Shown: positions 42,085-52,735 of the stretch, one piece after another
How positions within the stretch are numbered: position 1 is the first letter of the stretch
Layout: every line of letters begins with the position of its first letter
From: Gari tellinella
Taxonomy: Eukaryota > Mollusca > Bivalvia > Cardiida > Psammobiidae
Assembly: GCA_922989275.2 (NCBI GenBank)
Contig: OV277869.1
Location: 1,116,001 to 1,180,000, forward strand
Direction of reading: 5' to 3'
DNA length: 64,000 nucleotides
Program-made: the position numbers and the translations under genes
Notes under the pieces: model-generated
The model's input: the letters and a program-made list of their open reading frames with translations, nothing else
Told to the model about the DNA's origin: nothing
Databases searched by the model: none

Positions 42085-42165
42085 GAGATACAGAGAGAGA
42101 GAGACCGACAGAGAGAGAGAGAGAGAGAGAAAGAAGGGGGAGAGAGAGGGAGAGAGAGGAGGGCA
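42085..42165. repeat. (GA)n microsatellite
   Basis: GAGAGAGA runs with ACCGACA and AAGAAGGGGG interruptions. Confidence 0.9.
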
Positions 42166-43417
42166 ATACCAATGCATAAATGGATTAACTCTTCCTTCCA
42201 TAGCTTGACGTGCATATTCCTTATATTTAACTGTGTTTTAAGGCGGTGCCTGCTCCCCCCCTTTCCTAGAACAGAACAGAACATAATTTTATATTACTCA
42301 CAGTTTACAACAGAGAGTAACAAGCACGTGATCATAATGCAACATATTCAATGTGGCAGGGGTAACATGGTCATTTCAAATGCATCAAAACTCAGACTAG
42401 CTCTGATGGGTTATAACTAATTTTTATCTTGGGGAAGGTGGAATACTTATATTATCCGCATTTATGGTGGTTTTTGCAATTTTGAATCCACTGATAGTAA
42501 TATGGTAAGCGTCTGACCCTTACTTACACTCTCGTTACTAGAAAAAACGGCGTTATCAAGAGCAGTTCACAGGGTTATATTCGGGCATTAGGTTGTTATA
42601 CATATATACTTGTAATCCTGGATTAATGCCTGCATACAGGTTGTCTGCAAACTTTATCAAAAATCAAAGCTGTGTTTTTATTAAAAAAAATAGAACAAAT
42701 TTAATTATTATGTGAGACAAATTGAATCCAGGTCAGACGTCTTTGAAGTGTTATCTGGGCCAAAACGATACAACCAAGTTGCGCTTTGTTATCATTAAAA
42801 CAGTTAAAAGGTACAAGGTACACAACATGTACATATGATAATATTTACATTCACCCTGTAAAGTCTTTATGTAATCCTATTAAAAACATGCGGTACATCT
42901 GCCGATGAACCTACACTTCAAAACTGGTTTTAGCCAGTTCGGATTTCGCCCGTGCTATTCGTGGACTTCTTCAAATAGACTACATCGGTCACTTAACACT
43001 AAGCTCCCATTGGTCGACGGTCATATGACACTAGCGGAGTGATACAGACCCATAGGTCGTTGCCATCGCGTTGCTATGTGTGTAAATGGATTAAGAAAAC
43101 AACCGCGACCTGTATTTTTAGAATGTGCTTTGGCAATAGATAATCAAGTTGCACTGTTATTTGTTTGCCTTGTAAGTCTTTTCCATTCACAGAGAGAAAG
43201 TTTACTGGAAAAAATCCTGAATTTTTAATACAGTTACAGTACATGTAGTTGGGACTACTTTCTCGCCATATTTAGAAACTGGAATGGCTATTACATCGAC
43301 AGTACATCTATCAAACCTCTTTGACCGGTATATGATAAATTCTTATACAGAAAAACAAATCTCTGGCCAATAAACACATTAAATTAACAAGACAGAAAAT
43401 ATAAATATAAATATAAG
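42166..43417. other. No gene seen
   Basis: About 1.25 kb without recognised repeats apart from a decayed class I half at 42715-42745. No open frame longer than about 80 codons has gene-like composition. Confidence 0.45.
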
Positions 43418-43577
43418 GAATAAACAACATCTCTTTGCCGCTCATGACGGTATGACTACCTTAGCTTCGGGGGTAAATTTAACGAAAACGCCCTTCGAGC
43501 GTTTACGAAATTTACCCCCTGCGAAGCTAACGTATTCATACAGTCATGAACGTCAAAAATATGTTGTTTATTCCTAT
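43418..43577. mobile_element. Palindromic MITE, AGGAATAAACAACAT ends
   Basis: AAGGAATAAACAACATCTC and ATGTTGTTTATTCCTATA invert, followed inward by GACGGTATGACTAC.TTAG and GGGGGTAAATTTAACG against CGAAATTTACCCCC; tip CGCCCTTCGAGCG. Confidence 0.8.
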
Positions 43578-43587
43578 AATACATGTA

Positions 43588-44176
43588 CAGTGAAACCCCT
43601 CTAAACCGGACTTGTTTGGGGACAACCTAAACGTCCGGTTTAGAGGGGTTTCCGGTTTAAAGGGGTTTAAACCCAGATTATTATTATTATTATTATACCA
43701 GATTTATATAGCGCTCTTTTCACACAGGGATTGTGAGTTCAAAAGCGCTTTACATGAAATAACACATATGTCCTATAAATCGTGAAAAGACAAAATAACT
43801 ACAATTAGATCTGAAATAAAACATGAATAAACATATAAAAGACAGTCCCCCAAAACGGCGATCACATTACCCCCATCAATCAGATCTTGTTTCTAGTATT
43901 GAAGATAGCTGATCACTTGAAGCAGGTTGAAAGTAAAGCAGAATGCGCCTTAAGGCGCATTCTGCTTTACTTTCAACCTGCTTTAAGCTATAATCTGCTA
44001 GAATATAGAAAATATGAATGTATTTTCTTCAGTATAGGAATAAATCAAAGGCGTAAAAATGCATAATAATAGCGTAATAGGTTAAAATAAAATAGAGTTG
44101 GAAACGGGGCCAAATGTTTTGTCCGGTTTAGAGAGAATTCCGGTATTAGAGGTTCCGGTTTAGAGGGGTTTCACTG
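43588..44176. mobile_element. CAGTGAAACCCCTCTAAACC MITE with nested LINE tail and class II element
   Basis: Inverted ends flanked by TA. Inside are a (TTA)n plus TTTATATAGCGCTCTTTTCAC LINE 3' tail (43680-43820) and a TTAA-family core with a perfectly paired class II hairpin (43918-43987). Confidence 0.85.
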
Positions 44177-46144
44177 TACTGTAATTATGACGCACAATGC
44201 AGTACCAGGTTTGGACAGTCTGTGTTTAAATGTGAGTTGAAACCGACTATATTATTGAAAATATTGTTTTAGATTCAATAAATCACGGATTGACAGGAAG
44301 TAGTTGACACGTGTGCCTCCGTGTTCCTTTAAGCTCGTGCGACCGTGAGATACGACGTAGTAAACAAACATGGTATAGTAAAGCGTTCGTCGGATAATTT
44401 AGTCCTGTAGAGTAAGTTGAGCGTTTCAAGTTTGATGAAGTGTTCAATAAGTATTTGTTTTATAAGCACATTCGTGCTCTTACATTGTATATCGATTTGG
44501 TTTAGCCTTCTAAATGTTTGTACAATGTTCAAATATGACGTCACCATACTCAAGAATGAGTATAGTCTGATTAAAGTACAGTTAATGGTTTCCATGGATT
44601 TCTGTCGAGTATGTGAATTTCAACTTTCACATAGTGCTAATTCTAAGATGGACCTTTGAGAACGTACTCGTATTCACGAAATAATTATTACAACGGAGGT
44701 TAAGGGTAAAACTATACCCTGGTGCTTTTAGCTGTTGGCCTCTTGAATTGTTTGACCCTGCGATATTATCAAATATTCAATTGTGGTAGAATTAAATTTA
44801 ACCAACCCTTAGTTTGCCCATATTGAGGTAGTATAAATATATGCAATAAGAGTAGAAAAGAAAGAGAAGACTACGTGCGCATAATTATAAGAGTAAGTGT
44901 GCCAAATTTGATGATTGTGTCACTAGAGTTTTTTTGTTGTTGCTTTTTTTTTTCAATAATTTATTTTATTCACATATTAGCGACCAATTTGTTTGGCGGT
45001 GGTCCGGTTTACTGCTACAGTTCCCAAGACCAGTTGGCGGATGCGAACATATGACAGTTTCAAAACAAGATGTTATAAATAATCATTTTGTACCTTCCTG
45101 GACTGGCTTCTGTAGGATCATGTCGCCTCAGAAGTCCAGTCTCAGTTAATTGCTAATATTGTATTGGAACTTTGGTGGTAAATATCAATAATATGTTGTC
45201 CATTTTGTTAAGGGTTTTGAAGATAATGACACTTTGTCTTCTATGGTGACAATTGACATGTTGTGATGCCCACTTTGCTAAGGGCTATGATAAACGATTG
45301 ACATTATGTGTTGCCCACTTTGCGAAGCTATTTGTGCTTTTTGGGGTACACTATGTACTGCTGAGGCGACCCGCTATGTGTATACATGTAGATGATAGCC
45401 TCAGCCAAATATTGGCCGTACTCATTTAATTAAACATCACAAATGTTAATACAAATTTTTGTTTGCTTTATGCATCCTTCGGTAATTTACATACATACAT
45501 CTTTACATTCAAACATCAAATAACAAGTAGAAATACAATGTATTTTACAACGAAATTTGCATGAAAATCAATGAAATATTAAAATATAGATATCAGCATA
45601 CTAAATAATATTTCAAACGTGCAATTTGTCTCTTGAATGTAAATAGAAAAAAACTACGTTATTTTGGAAAAGAAGAAAGGCTTAAAAAAATTGAAAAGTC
45701 AGAAAGAACATGCATTTGTGTCACTTATTTCTTGATCTCAATATAATGATATCAAAATAATTACTTACTGACCTGAGCTAAAAATTCTGTCTTAATGTTC
45801 ACCTGCGTAAGCATATTCACTGCCTTATCCCGAGTACAATAAAAACAGACGACAATTGTTAAAAGCTAATGACGTCATTGCAGTGACGGGATGACGTAAA
45901 GGTAGTATATGCCAGATGTCGGAGGTGTGATATAGTACATGTAGATAGTAGGTGTTTGGAACAACAATGACTTTTAAATTACTGTTTTTAATAATGTCAT
46001 TTATCTTTTTTAACTCATTTTAAAATCGATTTTATAAACTGATAATAACAATTCTTATAATCTCAGTAATTATAACTATATTGAAAGAACTATAAGTAAG
46101 ATGTCTTTACTTTATTGTAGTTAATATTGTAGTTAATTGTCTAT
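44177..46144. other. No gene seen
   Basis: About 2 kb with no recognised element. Loose repeats of GTTGCCCACTTTGCTAAGGG occur at 45195-45330. The frames 44329-44595 (minus) and 44417-44659 (plus) overlap and have no homology I recognise. Confidence 0.45.
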
Positions 46145-46226
46145 TCCACGTGAAGCGCTTTTGAACGCACAACTCCTGTGTGAAAAGAGTGCTATATGAA
46201 TCTGGTATAATAATAAATAATAATAA
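46145..46226 (+). mobile_element. LINE 3' tail fragment
   Basis: CACGTGAAGCGCTTTTGAAC, GTGTGAAAAGAGTGCTATATG and a (TAA)n tail: the 3' end of the LINE family at 6667. Confidence 0.7.
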
Positions 46227-46575
46227 TGGCAGTGAATGAGGTTATCCTGCAAACTGTCTTGAAGAGCCATCAAAGAAATATCACTTAACACGTATTTTAG
46301 TATTTTGGTTAAAACAATTAACCTCTTCTGAATGACACAAAATGTGCATTTACCTTACCTTTGTTCAATTTCAACCACTACAAGGGTTGCATTGTTAGTT
46401 CTATGTTAACACGGTTGCTCTAAAACATGATGTCAATTGCAAATAATTTGGAGGCAGATCTTTCCCCCCCCTCCCAACTGTTTATCACTAAGATTTTTAT
46501 ACATCGCCAGTATTTTAAAGATTCTGGTCAGGCGCGAAGCATACGTTATAGTAGAGAAAAGTGTTTCCCATTTAA

Positions 46576-46830
46576 ATAACCCCTTTCCCCCATAGAAGCG
46601 CCTTTTAGCGTATTTAATTTATTTTTCTTTACTGAAGAAAATAGTTCCAATTAATACAGTCATGAACATATACAATAATAAATATTTTCTATATCTTAGC
46701 AGATGGTAGCTTAAATCAGGTTGAAAGTAAAACAGAATGCGCCTAAAGGCGCATTCTGCTTTACTTTCAACATGCTTTAAGTTGCCACCTGTCTTCAAAA
46801 CTAGCAACAGGATATGGGGTGAAGTGGTCA
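46576..46830. mobile_element. piggyBac-like MITE with class II hairpin, decayed ends
   Basis: AAATAACCCCTTTCCCCCATAG to GGATATGGGGTGAAGTGG; hairpin CAGGTTGAAAGTAAAACAGA with GCGCCTAAAGGCGC tip. Confidence 0.75.
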
Positions 46831-47027
46831 ACGAATCGGAAAGCAAAAGTAATGAAATATAATGTAGAAAATGAAGGCCTTGTGACAATGTTTATTTTTT
46901 ATTTCAATCTGAGAGGCAAGTCAGAAGCCGGGTTGTAATTTCTGCATCCATCGTATCTGGCTCCAAACTGTTTGCATTATACAACATGATTTATAAAGAT
47001 AATTATAATAATAGTATCATTATTATC

Positions 47028-47330
47028 ATCATCATCATTATTATACCAGGTTTATATAGCGCTCTTTTTACACCGGAGTTATGCGCTCAAAAGCGCTTCA
47101 CATGAAATCATATAAATGTACTTACAAAGTGAGAAAAGACAAATAACTACATTTACAATAAAGTAAAGACACCCTACATGTAATTATTCCAATATTATTA
47201 CTAAGATTATAAGAACTGTTATTATTAGTTTATAAAATCAATTTTAAAATGAGTCAAGTATTTAAAAGATAAATAGCAATATTAAAAACAGTAATTTAAA
47301 AGTCGTTGTTGTTCCAAACACATACACTCT
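47028..47330 (-). mobile_element. LINE 3' region
   Basis: (ATT)n then TTTATATAGCGCTCTTTTTACACC, AAAAGCGCTTCACATGAAAT, ACTTACAAAGTGAGAAAAGACAAAT and AAAATGAGTCAAGTATTTAAAAG match 6670-6950. Confidence 0.7.
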
Positions 47331-47639
47331 ACTATTAGCTCGCATCTCTGAAATCTGGCATACTGAGCCCTGTCGATACTTGCGCGTGACGTAATGAATG
47401 TCGGTGGTAACGAGAGGCCTTATTTGTTTTACTGCTTGTTTTTTCTTATTTATTGTTAAAGTTATAGGGGGTTCAGGATGAGTTTATATTTATAGACAGG
47501 TGACAGCTTACAGCAAACTGAATGTAAAGCGGGTAAAGGAGAGTACTGCATTACTTTCAAACTGCTTTAATACTTTGGAAACTCCATCGATTCATTTATT
47601 TAACAGATTGCTCTACTGTGGTATGGCTTGTCTCTTTAA
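47331..47639. other. Decayed class II-like hairpin; no gene
   Basis: ACAGGTGACAGCTTACAGCA and ACTTTCAAACTGCTTTAA at 47497-47572 are a heavily mutated class II hairpin. Confidence 0.5.
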
Positions 47640-48102
47640 GTGTCATATACATGTAAAACATCTCTATTTGGACCACTAAAAAGAAGGCTAATTGATTATA
47701 TAAAAGACAGGTGACAGCTTAAGCAAGGTGACAGAAAAAATAAAACTCCTAAAAGAGCTTTCTTTTTTATTGTACTGTCACCTTGCTTAACCCTTTGAAC
47801 CCTAATCCCGCATATAGGCGTTATTTTCAAACAGTGTAGATGTGAATAGCACACATTTCCTGCGCAAACAGTGAAGACCCAGATCAGAGGGCTCCTAAGG
47901 AGCCCTCTGATCAGGGTCCTCACTGTTTGTCATAATGCCAAACATTGACAAAAACAACCCTTAAAAGTCAGAAATGGACTAGACTCAAATGGAAACTGGA
48001 ATTGGCCATTTAAAGTGTTAGGGAGGAAAGAGTTAAAACAGTCATCTGCCTTAAGCACCTAATACGTTACACAATTAAGTGGTCGTAATAGAGAGGGTTT
48101 AA
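47640..48102. mobile_element. pogo/Tigger-like MITE split by a TTAA element
   Basis: TATTTGGACCACTAAAAAGA and AAGTGGTCGTAATAGAGAGG are the two arms of the CAGTAAAACCTC family. The hairpin CTTAAGCAAGGTGACAG...CTGTCACCTTGCTTAA is cut at its last TTAA by the next element. Confidence 0.75.
47787..48036. mobile_element. piggyBac-like MITE (TTAA), class I variant hairpin, nested
   Basis: TTAACCCTTTGAACCCTAAT to GGGAGGAAAGAGTTAA. The target TTAA is the end of the host hairpin. Its own core is GTGAAGACCCAGATCAGAGG with GCTCCTAAGGAGC tip. Confidence 0.9.
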
Positions 48103-48214
48103 CCCCCCAGTGGTTGTTAATGGTTAATTTATAATTAATTATTGATTGCTGCTGACCGTACCAAGGCGGGCTCCTATGTTCACTTTGCTTTATGTTTGTC
48201 TTGCGTATTGTTTT

Positions 48215-48312
48215 CTGTTTGGTGTGTGGGATTGCGTGTGTATGTGTTTGTTGTGTGTGTGTGTGTGTGTGTTTGTTATGGTATGGCTGTGTGTGTGTTC
48301 TGCTTTAGAGGT
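48215..48312. repeat. (GT)n microsatellite
   Basis: GTGTGTGTGTGTGTGTG and degenerate TGTGTTT runs; frames through it are artefacts. Confidence 0.9.
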
Positions 48313-48744
48313 GGGTGTATTGTTTGTGTTGCGTGTCCTGCTTGAGTCTTCTTTCGTATGTATTAGTGTATATGTAATGTCATCCATATGGGCAATGGCG
48401 GCGCAATTAGCTCCCATAAGAAGTCATTATAGAAATACATTACGTTAATTGTGAATCGTCTTTTTCTTATCTGTTTATCTATTAATCAAAATACATTATG
48501 TGAATAAAGTTATTTCCGATTATAATATACATTCAACTACAGTTCATCTTATTTCTTTTGTGTGATGTTTAACAGTTTTGATAAACCCTTTTGAATTATG
48601 AACATATTGTTTTATCTTTGAAATTGCACATCGAAGGTGAAACGTAATGGTGCAATAGCCTAATAGGAACCATTAATTATGCAAATAAATAAAACAATTA
48701 ACCCATTACTCCATAGATAACCCTAGTCATTTACCATTTACGCC
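48313..48744. other. No gene seen
   Basis: AT-rich spacer. Confidence 0.4.
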
Positions 48745-48997
48745 TTAACCCTTTCCCTTATAGAAGCGACTTTTAGCGTATTTAATTCTTTCCTCCGCTG
48801 AAGAAAATAGTTCCAGTTTATACCCTCATAAACAATGACCGTAACAAAAATGTCTCTATAGCCTAGCAGATGATAGTTTAAAGCAGGCTGGAAGTAAAGC
48901 AGAATGTGCCTTAAGGCACATTCTGCTTTACTTTCAACCTGCTTTAAGTGATAACCTATATTTAATGTCATAAACGGGTTATTGGGTAACGGGTTAA
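48745..48997. mobile_element. piggyBac-like MITE with class II hairpin
   Basis: TTAACCCTTTCCCTTATAG to GTAACGGGTTAA; hairpin tip GTGCCTTAAGGCAC has a compensatory pair (GTGCC/GGCAC in place of GCGCC/GGCGC). Confidence 0.9.
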
Positions 48998-49077
48998 CCC
49001 TTCCCCTATCAGTCAGATTTTTTGTCTGTTTCAAATATATCGTCTGCGAAAAATGTAAAAACATAATTTATATTTTC

Positions 49078-49315
49078 TTAACCTTCTCCTCCATAGAAAC
49101 GCCTTTTAGTGCATTCAATTTATTTCTCCACTGAAGAAAATAGTTCCAATTTATACAGTCACGAACACGTTCGATACGAAAAATTATCCATATCCTTAAA
49201 GCAGGTTGAAAGCAAAACATTATGCGCATTAAGGTGCATTCTGCTTTACTTTCAACCTGATTAAAGTGGTCCTCTGTCTTCAAAATTAGAAACAGACTTC
49301 GGAGTAAAGGGTTAA
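49078..49315. mobile_element. piggyBac-like MITE with class II hairpin
   Basis: TTAACCTTCTCCTCCATAG to GGAGTAAAGGGTTAA, with a more mutated hairpin. Confidence 0.85.
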
Positions 49316-49337
49316 TTGAGAAAACTATGAATGTGGT

Positions 49338-49402
49338 AAACAGTTTGGATCCAGATCACAAGCCGAGGTATTCCACGTCTGTTCTGGATCCAGACTGTTT
49401 GC
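49338..49402. repeat. Class I hairpin, diverged tip
   Basis: AAACAGTTTGGATCCAGATC, then a poorly paired tip, then CTGGATCCAGACTGTTTGC. Confidence 0.75.
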
Positions 49403-49607
49403 AATATTAGCCAAGTTCATGGTTAGCGGCTAATAAGGGTTAATTAATTCTTCCATTGAAGACAAATGGTTGCAGACAGTTGTAAAGAGGCAAGATAAAA
49501 ACATTACACATATAAGTCGAGTTCGGAATTTGTAGCAGACGATAGTAAAGCTGAGTTGTGGACGAGACTGCGTAATCAACACCATATTTAGACTTAATTG
49601 TTACTAA

Positions 49608-49852
49608 ACCCTTTCATGATCAAATTATTCGGAAGATGTTTACCCCTTCGCCGTTTTATTGTCGTCTGCTTTATCATTGTTGTCTGCAAGACACGTTTCA
49701 GATTTATATTTAAGGTTGTGTGACTGAATAAATATCGATAAGAGTGTCAAATAGTTTTGGTCCTAATCAGACGACGCGTTACGCGGCGTGTGATCAGGAC
49801 CAAAACTGTTTGCAAATGCGCTTGAATGCGTCATTGAAATTGAAAGGGTTGA
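49608..49852. mobile_element. piggyBac-like MITE with class I hairpin
   Basis: ACCCTTTCATGATCAAATTA, TTTTATTGTCGTCTGC, hairpin with GACGACGCGTTACGCGGCGT, and GAAATTGAAAGGGTT. Confidence 0.8.
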
Positions 49853-49943
49853 TAAGCTTCACCTGTTAACTCATTCGTCCCTGAAACTTCAAATGGAGCA
49901 TTCAAATATACAATTTGGCAAAAAAATGCGCATGCATGTTCAT

Positions 49944-50311
49944 GTTTAACCCTTTCCTACATAAAATACCTTTTTACACCTCAAATTAATTATTTTTCCA
50001 CTAAAGAAAATAGTTCCACTATAAACAGTCATATTTATGTACCGTAAGAAATAGTTTCTATTCTAGCAGTGGGGAGCATAAAGTTATACAGAGCTTGAGT
50101 TGAGTCTTAACCCTTTCACTACCAAATTGTTCGTGAGATTTTTACCCCTACACCGTTTCATCGTCGTCTGCTTCAATTTTATTGTCTGCAATGTCGTTTC
50201 AAAGTTAACAAATAAGGCAGTATGACTGAAGAAACGAGTGTCAAACAATTTTGATTCTGATCAGACACCGCGTTACGCGTTTTGAAGCGCGATTGAGAGT
50301 GAAAGGGTTAA
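49944..50311. mobile_element. Half class II-family MITE and a class I-family MITE with deleted hairpin
   Basis: 49944-50067 is the left half of a TTAACCCTTTAC-type element. 50107-50311 runs TTAACCCTTTCACTACCAA to GAGTGAAAGGGTTAA with only half of its class I hairpin (GATCAGACACCGCGTTACGC). Confidence 0.75.
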
Positions 50312-50339
50312 GTAAATTAAGTAGATTGTTCTCAGGCTG

Positions 50340-50520
50340 AAATCCGACCAATCAAATTGAGTCTGAGCGTGTTCCAAAGCATTTGATTGGTCAGATTTGA
50401 GCCTATGCTCAAATCTGACCAATCAAATGCTTGGGAATGAGTTTAGACTCAGCTCAAACGCTTTATAACATCGGAGCCAGGCTCAAATCCGACCAATCAA
50501 ATGTTTGAGAACGCTCACAG
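50340..50520. repeat. CCAATCA palindromes
   Basis: Four copies of a GACCAATCAAAT/ATTTGATTGGTC motif. 50378-50434 forms a hairpin like that at 25369-25434; the flanking copies are single arms. Confidence 0.8.
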
Positions 50521-50939
50521 GCTAAACTAAGTCTTTTTATAACATTGGGGAAATACTTTGATTATGAAGCACCAAAATTACTCTCTAACAGTTCAACAAT
50601 CACCCTCCGAGGAATCAACGTTATCCGTTGAAGATAGCATAAATCGCAGTGCTATAGTTTTACGTTCTGTGTGAAACGGGCCCTATAAAATAAAACATTG
50701 ACCTAGTCAAAGACAGGGGATGCATACTGCACAATAAAAAGTAAATTAGAAAACATTTACAGTTCTTCTCCATAACTGTTTCAAAAATTGCTCAAACCCG
50801 GCTCCTGACTTTTTGTAAAGAGCATACATATTTTAGCATAAATGCGTTAATTACGCTTACAGTACTGTCATGATATCGCTCGGTTATTTGTCGGAATAAA
50901 CATTATTATTGAATATGACATCTCATATGTTAGCTGCAA
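50521..50939. other. No gene seen
   Basis: Unassigned; GTGTGAAACGGGCCC near 50670 is the end of a GGCCCGTTTC MITE. Confidence 0.4.
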
Positions 50940-51860
50940 GGATTAACGTCTTTTATCATATAAGAACACACATGACAGTTTAATAAAGGAATGCAATATT
51001 TTCGATAGTTCACTAGTATAATAGAAAAGCCTCTATTTATCACATAAACCCATACCTGGCAGTGTAATAAGGCTATGCAATATTTTCGGTCTTACACCAG
51101 TGTTATATCGAATTTTCTTCTACGGTCCATTTTGCACGTCCACAAGTACTGCATGAAGCAGAACATCATATAACGTCATTTATAATAACATTAATTTATC
51201 ACATAAAACCGACTCTGGGAGTGCTATCAAGCCATTCAATAAACTATAGTGAAATATCAATATTTGGGCTCCGGCCCTACCTGTTCGTCCACGAGCGCTG
51301 CATGGCGCTGGGCGCCAAATGACGTCATTTGCCATGGCGTTACTGTAAACAACGTCAAGTTTTGGCGGAAAATACATATGGCGGAGAGACAAAAAACTAC
51401 GGATTCAGTTCACTTGAAAGGGTTTTAAAATGTTTATGTGATAAATAGGATCTAACATTCGTGCTCATTATTTATCATTCTTAATAAACTCGTTGACTAA
51501 AACAAATATAACGCTCGCCAAGGCTCGCGTCATATTGTTTTAGTCAACTCGTTTATTAAAAATGATAATTAATGAGCACTCATGTAAGATCCTCTATATA
51601 AACAACGTCAAGTTTTGGTGGAAAATCAATTAACAGTCGTGGGAGGGACGACACATTACGGCTTTAGTTTACTAAATATGTTTTTAAAATGTTTATGAAG
51701 TAAATGGAGTATCATATTCGTGCCCATCACGTATCATTTTTAATAAAGTCGTTGACTAAAATGAATATGACGCTAGCAATGCACGCGTCATATTATTTTA
51801 GCCACCTCGTTAATAGAATATGATAAGTAATATCAGTGATGTAAGATTTTCTCTTTTCAC
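50940..51860. mobile_element. Inverted-repeat family with GTGCTCAT...ATGAGCAC fold-backs
   Basis: Two related fold-backs at 51452-51595 and 51702-51850: GTGCTCATTATTTATCATTC, AATAAACTCGTTGACTAAAA, GCTCGCC.GGCTCGCG and inverses. Outside them, inverted pieces GCGCTGCATG, ATGACGTCATTTGCCAT and AACGTCAAGTTTTGGCGGAAAAT. Related sequence occurs at 13490-13680 and 57530-57800. A DNA-transposon relic by structure. Confidence 0.65.
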
Positions 51861-52130
51861 TGTGTACAAATGTTGCTTTAAAGTATGGTCATGAAAAGAA
51901 CAAGTTTGACGCTATCTGAAAAGGCCAATATCTGAAACTATACAACACAACATGAACATGGCATGAATATTTATTTATAATTAACAATGAAAACACTTAT
52001 CAATATACATTTAAAACATCTAGCGACGATATTTAGTGGTGTAAAGCAGTTTAACCTTACAAGGGTTTCCTGTCCCTAAATTGTAGTGGTTAGACATATT
52101 ATTACCAATATTGCTAATAGTGCGCTCACA

Positions 52131-52710
52131 TTTACTCTACGGCGGCCGCAGAGACGTGAAATCGAGAGAATCTTACGGTTGCCGTAGAGATTCTACGGCG
52201 GCCGTGCGGCAGCCGTACGGCAGCCGCACGGCGTATCCCAATGTTTAACGGGCCGTAGAGGTCGCCGTAGAATTATAACGCGGAGTTATATCATTTTTTC
52301 ATTTCTACGGCGGCCGTAGAAATACACGCCGTAGAGTGGTTCTACGGCTGCCGTACGCAGCCGTACGGCCGCCGCAACTCGATAGTCAATTTCCCTTTTG
52401 AGCATTTGTACCTTTGTTTATATGTGTAAAACATGTATATTATCTAAAATGGATTTAGATGTTCCTAAATGCTGTCCAAATGTGTCCTATGAGCTCATGG
52501 TGTTGTTGGACTGATATAAGTTGTGTGAACATGTAGCAAAACCAAGTTGTGTAGCAGGAGCAGCATTTGGTTGCAAGGTATCTGGTGGGACTTCCACGGC
52601 GGCCGTAGGAATTCTGCGGCGGCCGTAGGAATTCTGCGGCGGCTACTCGCTGTAGAAATGAGTAGCCGTGCGGCCGCCGTACGGCAGCCGCAGAAAATGT
52701 GAGCGAGGCA
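52131..52710. mobile_element. GC-rich MITE built of CGGCGGCCGTA units
   Basis: TGCGCTCACATTTACTCTAC and GCAGAAAATGTGAGCGAGGCA are imperfect inverted ends. The arms carry repeated palindromic CTACGGCGGCCGTAGA and TACGGCAGCCGTACGG motifs, making GC content far above the surroundings. The middle (52390-52590) is AT-rich and non-coding. Confidence 0.75.
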
Positions 52711-52735
52711 TTAATACATACAAGAGCCCCATGGG

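Noticed and set aside
48142..48448. Frames rich in Cys and Val
   Set aside because: Translation of a (GT)n microsatellite.
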